From: an uncultured Ignavibacteria bacterium
GTDB taxonomy: Bacteria; Bacteroidota; Ignavibacteria; Kapaibacteriales; UBA961
Length of the DNA stretch: 7,502 bases
Assembly: GCA_937868245.1 (NCBI GenBank)
Contig: CALMMI010000331.1
Location: 1 to 7,502, forward strand
Reading direction: 5' to 3'
This document shows, one piece after another, positions 1-6,534 of the stretch. The translations under genes and the position numbers were made by a program. The notes beneath the pieces are model-generated. The model worked only from the letters and a program-made list of their open reading frames with translations, was not told the DNA's origin and did no database searches. Each line of letters starts with the position of its first letter. The first letter of the stretch is position 1.

Positions 1-377
1 AAGAATAAATCTGTCCGGTCTTGTTCATTGCCGATTGCAAGAATCTTTTCCCATTCTACATTGCTAAGAATAGAATCTAGTTCGTGAGGTGTGTAGCCGG
101 ATGCATACAGACCTCCGACTATCGCCCCTATACTTGTCCCGATTATATAGTCAATCGGTATCCCGGCTTTTTCCAGTTCGTGAAGAACTCCTATTTGCGC
201 AAGCCCCCTGCTGCCTCCTCCTGACAGTACAACCGCTACTTTTGGGCGGTAGGCATCTCTTTGCGGTAATACCCAGGTTGTTGCAGATGATGTAGAATCA
301 CGCTCAAACGCCTTTAGTTCCATAGCTTGAAACACAATGGAGGACAGGATGAGGAGTATGGGTATTATGAGCTTCAT
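1..377 (-). CDS. Patatin-like phospholipase, secreted, PlpD/RssA type (N-terminal part only)
   Basis: Read on the minus strand from the ATG at 377-375, the frame stays open for 125 codons to the window edge, so the C-terminus is missing. Residues 1-18 look like a signal peptide: a Lys at position 2, then a hydrophobic run (LIIPILLILSSIVFQA). The cleavage site is not a textbook AXA. The patatin core follows at about residue 46: VAVVLSGGGSRGLAQIGVL carries the glycine-rich oxyanion loop (GGGSRG, 53-58), and GTSIG (80-84) carries the nucleophile Ser82 of the Ser-Asp dyad. The second dyad residue, usually in a D-G-[GA] motif, lies outside the window. Patatins hydrolyse acyl esters of phospholipids. 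In Bacteroidota and proteobacteria, secreted forms with the GGLYASGY-like stretch often continue into POTRA and outer-membrane barrel domains (PlpD, type Vd secretion); that cannot be tested here. No clear Shine-Dalgarno is visible. Met19 is an alternative start but would lose the signal peptide. The family is secure; the PlpD subtype is inference. Confidence 0.93.
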   Translation of the reverse strand, partial: MKLIIPILLILSSIVFQAMELKAFERDSTSSATTWVLPQRDAYRPKVAVVLSGGGSRGLAQIGVLHELEKAGIPIDYIIGTSIGAIVGGLYASGYTPHELDSILSNVEWEKILAIGNEQDRTDLF

Positions 378-390
378 GAAATATACAATA

Positions 391-428
391 CCGGAATTGA
401 GTTAGTTTTTACAGTTTTATAACTCCGG
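391..428 (-). promoter_or_regulatory. Possible 5'-leader hairpin of the patatin gene
   Basis: GAGTTA (399-404) and TAACTC (420-425) form a 6-bp stem around a 15-nt loop. It can be extended past a bulge by CCG (391-393) pairing with CGG (426-428). On the minus strand this would fold in the leader about 13 nt before the patatin start codon, where it might affect ribosome access. The stem is short and AT-containing, so chance is a real possibility. Confidence 0.2.
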
Positions 429-498
429 CAATTCTTGTAGTAAGGGTCGTTAGTATAGATGAAATTCCAATAATGTCGAAAGGACTATATGTTTTTAG

Positions 499-545
499 CA
501 ATTGTACCCTTAAAGCAGTTGTACGCCGAAAGGGTCGTATAATTG
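499..545. repeat. Imperfect inverted repeat
   Basis: CAATT (499-503) pairs with AATTG (541-545), and ACCCTT (506-511) pairs with AAGGGT (530-535). They are separated by an asymmetric internal loop and an 18-nt apical loop. The structure lies 15 bases before the stronger hairpin at 561-592. A TTTTT run at 554-558 lies nine bases beyond its right arm, too far for a standard intrinsic terminator. Function is unknown. Confidence 0.3.
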
Positions 546-560
546 TCTATCTCATTTTTC

Positions 561-592
561 TATAAAGAATTGAATCCTTCGGGTTCTTTATA
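561..592. repeat. Hairpin with perfect 9-bp stem and UUCG-type inner loop
   Basis: TATAAAGAA (561-569) is the exact reverse complement of TTCTTTATA (584-592). The loop contains CC-TTCG-GG (576-583), so on the plus strand the RNA could close with a C(UUCG)G tetraloop, one of the most stable known. There is no T-run directly after the stem on either strand and no gene end nearby on either side, so it does not read as an ordinary terminator. It could be part of a small structured RNA or a leader element. Confidence 0.5.
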
Positions 593-643
593 GTTCTATT
601 CGCAAACTATTTAAATAACAGGATGCACACTAATCATTATTTG

Positions 644-684
644 TTGTATTACAATGCATTAAATTTACCGCAATGTACTACATT
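644..684. promoter_or_regulatory. Pair of TGTA-N-TACA dyads, candidate operators
   Basis: TTGTA-T-TACAA (644-654) and AATGTA-C-TACATT (672-684) are perfect odd-length dyads with the same TGTA-N-TACA core. Their centres, 649 and 678, are 29 bp apart. A shared core in two nearby dyads within a divergent promoter region is what a dimeric repressor or activator site would look like. I cannot assign a regulator family. Short AT-rich dyads also arise by chance. Confidence 0.3.
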
Positions 685-792
685 TCAATAATTTGTTACC
701 CATGAAAAAAAGTACAATCGCTTAATTTTTACACCACGAAATAATTTTAAAGATATTTTTTTGAGATTAGAATCCTACTCGTATTTTCCTTC

Positions 793-830
793 TGCAAATT
801 CATTATTTTTGCATTGCAAATAATTGCAAA
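793..830. promoter_or_regulatory. TGCAAA repeats and TTTGCA-T-TGCAAA dyad, candidate operator
   Basis: TGCAAA occurs at 793-798, 815-820 and 825-830, at intervals of 22 and 10 bp, close to two turns and one turn of the helix. The middle copy is the right half of a perfect 6+1+6 dyad, TTTGCA-T-TGCAAA (808-820). The left half overlaps the promoter-like box at 804-811, so a bound protein would block or position RNA polymerase. It lies 65 to 102 bp before the macroglobulin start codon. No regulator is known to me for this site. Confidence 0.3.
804..811 (+). promoter_or_regulatory. Candidate Bacteroidota-type -7 promoter box
   Basis: TATTTTTG matches the TAnnTTTG -7 consensus of Bacteroidota at every fixed position. 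It would place a transcript start near 818 and give the macroglobulin mRNA a leader of roughly 75 nt. No good TTTG -33 element sits at the expected distance. An alternative pairing is TTTG at 760-763 with the weaker TATTTTCC at 782-789, 18 bases apart. AT-rich DNA gives such matches easily. Confidence 0.3.
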
Positions 831-884
831 ATCCCCTCCGGTTTACGTTCCCTTGATACTCAGTTTTTTTTCTTACTATTCTAC

Positions 885-888
885 AGGA
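885..888 (+). promoter_or_regulatory. Weak ribosome binding site deciding the start at 895
   Basis: AGGA lies six bases before the ATG at 895. Together with the lipoprotein signal peptide that begins exactly there, it supports 895 over the in-frame TTG at 814, which would add 27 residues before the signal peptide and has no comparable site. Confidence 0.5.
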
Positions 889-894
889 ATTCCA

Positions 895-3800
895 ATGAAT
901 TTCCGAGTCGTTTTGTGTGTACTCGCTTTTCTTGCTATTGCAAGTTGCGGCGGTGATAAAGTTGGTATTGCATCCCGTAATTTTACCGATGAAATACAGC
1001 GTGAGCAGAATCTTTCGTTTACGTTCGATCATCCGCTTGTACCGGATTCACTTCTTAATTATGATTGGGATACAACCGCTTACATCAAGTTCACTCCTGC
1101 AATCAGAGGGAAATTCAAATGGAATTCCACCACAGAACTCATATTCTCACCAAGTAAGGGCTTCAAGCCAAGTACCGATTACAAGGGCGAAATAACAGAA
1201 GCTATTTTGCACCATGCAGACAAAAAATTGAAACTCTCCGACGAAAAGGAATTCGGATTCCATACCCCGTATCTAAAACTGAATGATGCATCATCTTTTT
1301 GGGCAAAGTCAACCAAAAACCCATCTCAGGTTGCCCTTCAGTTGCGCCTGAATTTTAGTGAGTTTATCAATCCGCAAAATCTTGCCTCTCAATTGCATAT
1401 TCAATTGGACGGAAAAGACGTAGCTTTTGATATATCATCCGAAACAGTAAACAACTCTGTTCCCGTTACTATCGAGAACATTCCTTTCGGAACAGGCAGC
1501 TTGCCCGTAAAAATCACCGTTGACAAAGGCTTACATTGCGTAGAAAGTGATTTTGCCACTAAAGAACAGACAGTCTTGAGCTTTGATACACCCTCCCGTG
1601 ATAAAATCCAGATTATCCAGGTTTCAACCGGATTTGAAGATGAAAAGCAAAAAATCGAGATACTCACAACACAAAGTATTGAGAACTCTGAGATTCAGTC
1701 GTTGGTGTCGGTTAACCCTGCTGTAAAATTCACTGCAGAAACAATGGAATACGGAATGGTCCTAAAAGGTGAATTTAAGATTGGGACAACGTATGAACTG
1801 GTTGTTTCGGGTAAATTGAAGGGTGTCGTAGGCGGTGAAATGAAGCAGGATTACAAGCAGTATGTTCAGTTTGGGGAATTGAAACCTTCACTTGCCTTTA
1901 CATCTCAAAAAGCTATTTATCTTACCTCGAAGGGTGATAGAAATGTCGGTCTAAAAATTACGAATATTCCGAGAGTCCGGGTTGTTATCACAAAGATTTA
2001 TGAGAATAATATCCTTGCATTCTTACGTGAAGGAGGCGGATATTACAATGAGGAATACGGAGGATACGAGGATGAGTATAACAACTATGGCTGGCTCCCA
2101 ACAAACCGCTTTGGTGATGAAGTAGTTAACAAACTAGTAGAAACAAAAACCCTCCCTAAAGAAAACGGGCGAAGTTTACTGAATCTGAGTTTTGATGATA
2201 AAACCATGTTCAAAGGAATTTACCTGGTAAAAGTATCCTCCGAAGACGAAGAATATCTGAACGCTGCAAAAGTTGTAGCAATTTCGGACATAGGTTTGAT
2301 TGCCAAATCAACCGAAGATGAAATTGTAGTATTTGCAAACTCAATTTTGAATGCCACTCCCCTTTCGGGTGTAAATGTACAGCTTGTAAGTACGAACAAT
2401 CAATTTGTGTATAAGGCAACTACCGGTCCTGACGGAAGTGTACGTTTCCTAAATATCAAAAACAAGGCTCCGGGTTTTCATATTGAAATGCTAACCGCAC
2501 AGATGGATAAGGATTATACCTACCTCCATTTGGATAGAACACGGGTGGAGACATCCAGATATGATGTAGGTGGTATTAGAGAGAATCCATCGGGATACCA
2601 GGCATTTATCTATGGTGACCGTAATATATACCGTCCGGGCGAAACGATTCACTTGAGTGCAATTGTGCGTAATATGCAGTGGGAGCCGGTTGCGAACATC
2701 CCTGTAAAACTCAAACTATTGATGCCGAATGGCAAGGAATATAAAAACGCAAAATTCACTTTGAATGAACAAGGGGCATTTGAAACAGCAGTTTCATTGC
2801 CCCCGACAGTTGTAACAGGGTCATATACCGCAGAACTGTATTCTGCGAATGATATTCTTCTGAATTCAACCATTATCAGTGTGGAAGAATTTATGCCTGA
2901 CCGTATCAGTGTGGCTGTACGTTCGGATAAACCCGAATATCATTTAAATGACAAGATTACGCTCACGGCTCAGGTGATGAATCTATTCGGACCACCGGCA
3001 GCAGGGCGTAATTACCAAATGGAATATTCGCTTGCGCGGAAACAATTCAACCCAAAGAGTTTTAGCGATTATAACTTTTCTGTTCAAACGAAGAATGAAA
3101 TTCAATTCCAAAAGGAACTTCGCGAAGGTAAGACCGATAAAGACGGGAAAGCTGAACAGAGTTTTGCAATAGGTCAGGAATATGAGAATCTCGGGGTTCT
3201 TGCCGGGAAAGTATATACCACTGTTTTTGATGAAACGGGACGTCCTGTAAATCGGCTTACTACATTTGATATTTCAACCCAATCTTCCTTTTTCGGGATT
3301 AGGTATTTTGATGATTACGTAGGGCTACGAAAGAATATGACGATACCCCTCATTGCCGTGGACAAAAACGGCAATGCACAAAACGGTATTCAAGCTAAAG
3401 TGCAAATCATAAAATTCAACTGGCAGAATGTGATTGAAAAGGATAATAACTACTATAGGAATGTGTCGCAGAAACAAGAGCAAATTCTTATAGAGCGTAC
3501 CATGACTCTGAACGGTACATCTGCATCCCTTAATTTTACTCCGATGTTATCAGGTGAATACGAAGTACGGATTATGAAACCGGGTGCAAGCGGCTATGTA
3601 GCCCGAAACTTTTATGCATACGGATGGGGCTATACCCAAAGTTCATCATTCGAAGTGAATAAAGAGGGACAAATAGATATTCAGCCGGATAAGGAAAAAT
3701 ATGGAATCGGAGAAAAAGCCTCGATTCTTTTCAAAACTCCGTTTGCAGGAAAATTGCTCGTAACAGTCGAACGGAATAAAGTATTCGAGCATTTCTATCT

Positions 3801-6291
3801 GGAAACAGATAAGAAATCGGCAATGCTAACGCTGCCGATTAAAGAAGAATATCTGCCGAATGTATATATAACAGCAACCTTATTCAAACCGGTAGATGAC
3901 GGGACGATGCCGCTGACGGTTGCTACCGGGTTCCATCCGATTATTGTGGAAAAACCCTCCTCTCGGATTCCGGTAACTATAAATGTTGCTGAAAAATCAC
4001 GCTCCAATACCAAGCAAACAATTACCGTAAGAACAGGTGAACCGAATGTTCATCTTACAATCGCGGTGGTTGACGAAGGAATCCTCCAGCTTAAAAATTT
4101 CAAAACGCCCGACCCGCACGGCTTTTTCTATGCAAAGCGTGCGCTTGAAGTTGGCTCGCACAACCTTTACCCGTTTCTGTTCCCGGAATTTTCGCGGAAA
4201 AAATCCAGTACTGCCGGAGATGGATATGATCTTTCCAAACGGGTGAATCCTTTTACAAGCAAACGGGTTAATTTGATTGCATTATGGAGCGGTATTATTA
4301 AAACTTCAGGCTCGCAAGCTACCTATACAATTGACATTCCTCAATTCTCCGGTGATTTACGTGTAATGGCAGTTTGCTATAAGAATAAATCTTTCGGTTC
4401 GGCTGAAAAACATATTAAGGTAGCAGACCCGATTGTTGTTTCCTCTGCCCTACCAAGATTTGCAAGTCCGGGTGATACGCTTACAATTCCCGTTACATTA
4501 ACCAATACAACTGCAAAAGCTGCAAATGCTACTGCAAAACTTTCGATAAACGGTGCTATGTATGTGTTGGGAAATTACCAGCAATCGGTTAATATTCCCG
4601 CTAATTCCGAAGCACATACTACATTCCGTGCAGTTGCAAAACAGGAGATTGGAATTGCTGATGCAGCCGTAAGCATTCAAGCTATGGGCGAAACATTTAC
4701 GGAAAAAACTTCGATGAGTGTTCGTCCGATAGTAGGTTTGGTAAAAACCTCGGGGGACGGAACAGTTAATGCAGGGCAGACACAAACCGTGAACATAAAC
4801 GCTCCCTATATTCCATCCTCGATGGATGCAAAACTCATTGTGTCACGCTCGCCCCTTGTCCAGTTCACTAAGAATCTTACGTATCTTGTTCAATATCCGC
4901 ATGGGTGTGTAGAGCAAACTGTTTCGGCAGCGTTCCCGCAAATCTATTATTTCGACCTTGCAAAGTCGGTGCAAGACCGCAACATGCAGGGGGCTAATCC
5001 TGCATACAATGTGCAGCAGGCAATTACCAAACTTGGTTCGATGCAAGTCTATAACGGAGGATTCAGCTATTGGCAAGGTGGTAACGATGCATCTTGGTGG
5101 GGAACGGTATATGCAGTTCACTTCCTTTGGGATGCAAAAAAAGCAGGTTTTGAAGTACCCGCTTCAACAATCGACAAAGCCGCATCCTATTTATCGCAAG
5201 AAGTAAAAACCCGTAAAACGGTACAGTATTACTATAGGCTTAACGGAGGAGCAACAGTTCAATCCAGACCGATTATCCCGCGTGAGGTGGCATACAACCT
5301 GTACGTACTCGCTCTTATCGGGCGTCCTGACATTTCAACAATGAACTACTGCAAATCCAATCTTTCACAAATGACTGCTGATTCCCGCTATCTGCTTGCA
5401 GGGGCATTTATGCTTAATGGAGACCAGACAAGTTACAAGGGAATTTTACCTAAGTCTCCCGTATCGGAAGAGCAATCCATTCCTGAATTTGACGGTAGTT
5501 TCGGCTCGTTTATTCGTGATGAGGGTATTTCGCTCAATACACTTTTGGAGGTTGACCCGGATAACAAGCAAATACCTATAATCGCACGGCATCTATCCGA
5601 AGAAATGAAACGTAGAAGATACTTATCAACCCAGGAAAATGTGTTCGCATTGCTTGCTTTCGGTAAAATTGCTAAACGAAGTATAGCAGCAAATGCTACG
5701 GCTTCTATCAGCGTAGGCGGAAAAACTATCGGCACTGCCGGTGAAAACGCATTTGTTACCACAAAGGATATTGCAGGCAAGCAAGTGAATATAAGTGCAA
5801 GCAACGGCACAATGTATTATTTCTGGAGTTTGGAAGGGTTAAGTATGGACGGGAAATTTGTACAGGAAGATAATTTCCTAAAAGTCCGCAAAGTATTTTT
5901 GAATCGGGATGGGAAGCCTCTTTCAAGTACTAATTTTAAACAGAATGATTTGATCGTGGTTAAGATTACTCTTTCGAGTACTCAAAATGCTACGGTGAAT
6001 AATGTAGTAATTACCGATATGCTCCCTGCCGGTCTTGAAATAGAGAACCCAAGGATTGGAGCTGTGCCTGAACTTTCATGGATAAAGGATAATACCTCAC
6101 CTGAACATTTGGATATACGTGATGACAGGATTAATATCTTTACAACTGCAAAAGGAAAAGAAACTTCATATTATTATCTTGTACGTGCAGTTTCGAAGGG
6201 TGTATTTAAAATGGGTCCTGTCAGTGCCGATGCCATGTATAATGGGGAATATCATTCGTATAATGGGGCGGGAGTTGTGAGGGTAGAGTAG
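895..6291 (+). CDS. Bacterial alpha-2-macroglobulin family lipoprotein with intact thioester
   Basis: This 1798-residue protein is homologous to E. coli YfhM (about 1650 residues), an envelope-anchored trap that snares proteases after they cut its bait region. Residues 1-17 are a lipoprotein signal peptide; IASC (15-18) is the lipobox and Cys18 the lipidated residue. Gly at +2 and no acidic cluster after Cys argue weakly against surface export. Macroglobulin (MG) domains follow: MG1-like near 30-100 (TPAIRGKFKW, 67-76), the MG2-type signature YGDRNIYRPGE (573-583), VEEFMPDR (663-670) with LFGPPAA (697-703), and YGIGEK leading to TVER (936-960). AVVDEGILQL (1057-1066) precedes a basic bait-like stretch (about 1075-1124), then the A2M domain (RVNLIALWSG, 1124-1133). 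GCVEQ gives thioester Cys1338 and Gln1341, followed by the helical thioester domain (NGGFSYWQGG, 1387-1396). The C-terminal domain has MLPAGLEIENPR from 1709. No frameshift or loss is seen. A Tyr/Gly/acidic insert lies at 380-400. No pbpC follows in the window. Family assignment is firm; protease trapping is inferred from homologues. Confidence 0.97.
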   Translation: MNFRVVLCVLAFLAIASCGGDKVGIASRNFTDEIQREQNLSFTFDHPLVPDSLLNYDWDTTAYIKFTPAIRGKFKWNSTTELIFSPSKGFKPSTDYKGEITEAILHHADKKLKLSDEKEFGFHTPYLKLNDASSFWAKSTKNPSQVALQLRLNFSEFINPQNLASQLHIQLDGKDVAFDISSETVNNSVPVTIENIPFGTGSLPVKITVDKGLHCVESDFATKEQTVLSFDTPSRDKIQIIQVSTGFEDEKQKIEILTTQSIENSEIQSLVSVNPAVKFTAETMEYGMVLKGEFKIGTTYELVVSGKLKGVVGGEMKQDYKQYVQFGELKPSLAFTSQKAIYLTSKGDRNVGLKITNIPRVRVVITKIYENNILAFLREGGGYYNEEYGGYEDEYNNYGWLPTNRFGDEVVNKLVETKTLPKENGRSLLNLSFDDKTMFKGIYLVKVSSEDEEYLNAAKVVAISDIGLIAKSTEDEIVVFANSILNATPLSGVNVQLVSTNNQFVYKATTGPDGSVRFLNIKNKAPGFHIEMLTAQMDKDYTYLHLDRTRVETSRYDVGGIRENPSGYQAFIYGDRNIYRPGETIHLSAIVRNMQWEPVANIPVKLKLLMPNGKEYKNAKFTLNEQGAFETAVSLPPTVVTGSYTAELYSANDILLNSTIISVEEFMPDRISVAVRSDKPEYHLNDKITLTAQVMNLFGPPAAGRNYQMEYSLARKQFNPKSFSDYNFSVQTKNEIQFQKELREGKTDKDGKAEQSFAIGQEYENLGVLAGKVYTTVFDETGRPVNRLTTFDISTQSSFFGIRYFDDYVGLRKNMTIPLIAVDKNGNAQNGIQAKVQIIKFNWQNVIEKDNNYYRNVSQKQEQILIERTMTLNGTSASLNFTPMLSGEYEVRIMKPGASGYVARNFYAYGWGYTQSSSFEVNKEGQIDIQPDKEKYGIGEKASILFKTPFAGKLLVTVERNKVFEHFYLETDKKSAMLTLPIKEEYLPNVYITATLFKPVDDGTMPLTVATGFHPIIVEKPSSRIPVTINVAEKSRSNTKQTITVRTGEPNVHLTIAVVDEGILQLKNFKTPDPHGFFYAKRALEVGSHNLYPFLFPEFSRKKSSTAGDGYDLSKRVNPFTSKRVNLIALWSGIIKTSGSQATYTIDIPQFSGDLRVMAVCYKNKSFGSAEKHIKVADPIVVSSALPRFASPGDTLTIPVTLTNTTAKAANATAKLSINGAMYVLGNYQQSVNIPANSEAHTTFRAVAKQEIGIADAAVSIQAMGETFTEKTSMSVRPIVGLVKTSGDGTVNAGQTQTVNINAPYIPSSMDAKLIVSRSPLVQFTKNLTYLVQYPHGCVEQTVSAAFPQIYYFDLAKSVQDRNMQGANPAYNVQQAITKLGSMQVYNGGFSYWQGGNDASWWGTVYAVHFLWDAKKAGFEVPASTIDKAASYLSQEVKTRKTVQYYYRLNGGATVQSRPIIPREVAYNLYVLALIGRPDISTMNYCKSNLSQMTADSRYLLAGAFMLNGDQTSYKGILPKSPVSEEQSIPEFDGSFGSFIRDEGISLNTLLEVDPDNKQIPIIARHLSEEMKRRRYLSTQENVFALLAFGKIAKRSIAANATASISVGGKTIGTAGENAFVTTKDIAGKQVNISASNGTMYYFWSLEGLSMDGKFVQEDNFLKVRKVFLNRDGKPLSSTNFKQNDLIVVKITLSSTQNATVNNVVITDMLPAGLEIENPRIGAVPELSWIKDNTSPEHLDIRDDRINIFTTAKGKETSYYYLVRAVSKGVFKMGPVSADAMYNGEYHSYNGAGVVRVE

Positions 6292-6306
6292 GATTTTTCA
6301 AAAATC
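6292..6306. repeat. Perfect AT-rich dyad directly after the macroglobulin stop
   Basis: GATTTTT-C-AAAAATC is a 7+1+7 perfect inverted repeat beginning on the base after the TAG stop. The one-base centre would need to open for an RNA hairpin, leaving a weak AT stem. It may assist transcript ending together with the stronger hairpin about 40 bp downstream, or be chance in AT-rich sequence. Confidence 0.3.
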
Positions 6307-6347
6307 GCAATAAGAATCTTGATTTAGAAAATCTTTGTAAGAAACCG

Positions 6348-6374
6348 GGTAGATAGGGCATTGCCCTATCTACC
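6348..6374 (+). terminator. Strong hairpin, probable transcription terminator
   Basis: GGTAGATAGGGC (6348-6359) and GCCCTATCTACC (6363-6374) form a perfect 12-bp stem around a 3-nt ATT loop, 56 bases after the macroglobulin stop. This is by far the strongest structure in the gap and sits where a terminator is expected. The usual run of U residues is missing on the plus strand, where TTGCCATAT follows, so it could instead be an mRNA 3'-end stabiliser or work with Rho. Confidence 0.6.
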
Positions 6375-6465
6375 TTGCCATATAAATAACCGTACTAATT
6401 TGTTTATTTTTTTCTTGAATACGGCACAAACTCCTATCCTAATGGAACTAAAAACTGATTCATCG

Positions 6466-6481
6466 GTATAAATCATTATAC
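6466..6481. promoter_or_regulatory. GTATAA-N4-TTATAC dyad
   Basis: A 6+4+6 perfect inverted repeat 53 bases before the next start codon. Its position suits an operator or a promoter region for the FG-GAP-like gene, but no convincing -33/-7 pair could be placed on it and the site is AT-rich. Confidence 0.2.
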
Positions 6482-6505
6482 AATGGGAATGTTTTGTTTA
6501 CCAGT

Positions 6506-6520
6506 TGAATTCAGAATTCA
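6506..6520. promoter_or_regulatory. TGAATTC-A-GAATTCA dyad just before the downstream gene
   Basis: This is a perfect 7+1+7 inverted repeat, equally readable as two GAATTC palindromes one base apart. It ends 14 bases before the ATG at 6535 and lies directly upstream of the weak ribosome binding site (AGGG, 6525-6528). The place fits an operator in the leader or a small RNA hairpin next to the ribosome site. No regulator can be named. Confidence 0.3.
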
Positions 6521-6534
6521 CGATAGGGTTAATT

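Larger units (their letters stand above)
378..894. other. Divergent intergenic region, no gene seen
   Basis: This 517-bp stretch lies between two divergently transcribed genes and must hold the promoters of both. I found no reading frame with a plausible start and recognisable product on either strand, and no tRNA-like or rRNA-like sequence. It becomes strongly AT-rich from about 600 onward. It is rich in inverted repeats: an imperfect stem at 499-545, a hairpin at 561-592, dyads at 644-654 and 672-684, and a dyad at 808-820. It could hold an unrecognised small RNA or only regulatory DNA; the sequence alone does not decide. Confidence 0.7.

Noticed and set aside
89..295. Plus-strand 68-codon frame opposite the patatin gene
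   Set aside because: The minus strand here encodes the patatin catalytic motifs in one unbroken frame, so this is a shadow.
442..538. Direct repeat AAGGGTCGT at 442-450 and 530-538
   Set aside because: A 9-base repeat within about 500 bases is close to chance expectation, and the flanks do not match.
590..610. Possible second hairpin ATAGTT/AACTAT overlapping the right arm of the 561-592 hairpin, suggesting a switch
   Set aside because: Only a 6-bp AT-rich stem with a three-base overlap; too weak to claim alternative folding.
702..725. Seven-codon mini-frame MKKSTIA before the macroglobulin gene
   Set aside because: Too short to support as a gene; no ribosome site, no attenuator-like codon run and no terminator after it.
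814..894. In-frame N-terminal extension of the macroglobulin starting at TTG 814
   Set aside because: It would place 27 residues before a clear lipoprotein signal peptide and lacks a ribosome site; ATG 895 has AGGA six bases upstream and begins exactly at the signal peptide.
2031..2125. Internal AGGAGG followed by an out-of-frame ATG at 2048
   Set aside because: The frame is only about 25 codons and lies wholly inside the macroglobulin gene; the purine run is explained by the Glu-Gly-Gly-Gly codons.
5433..5810. Minus-strand 125-codon frame inside the macroglobulin gene
   Set aside because: It is antisense to a strongly conserved coding region (thioester domain), has no recognisable product, and is a shadow frame.
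6415..6443. TTGAAT followed by TATCCT or CCTAAT as a sigma-70-like promoter for the downstream gene
   Set aside because: Spacing is 14 bases for the first pair, and the second has a poor -10; neither is convincing.
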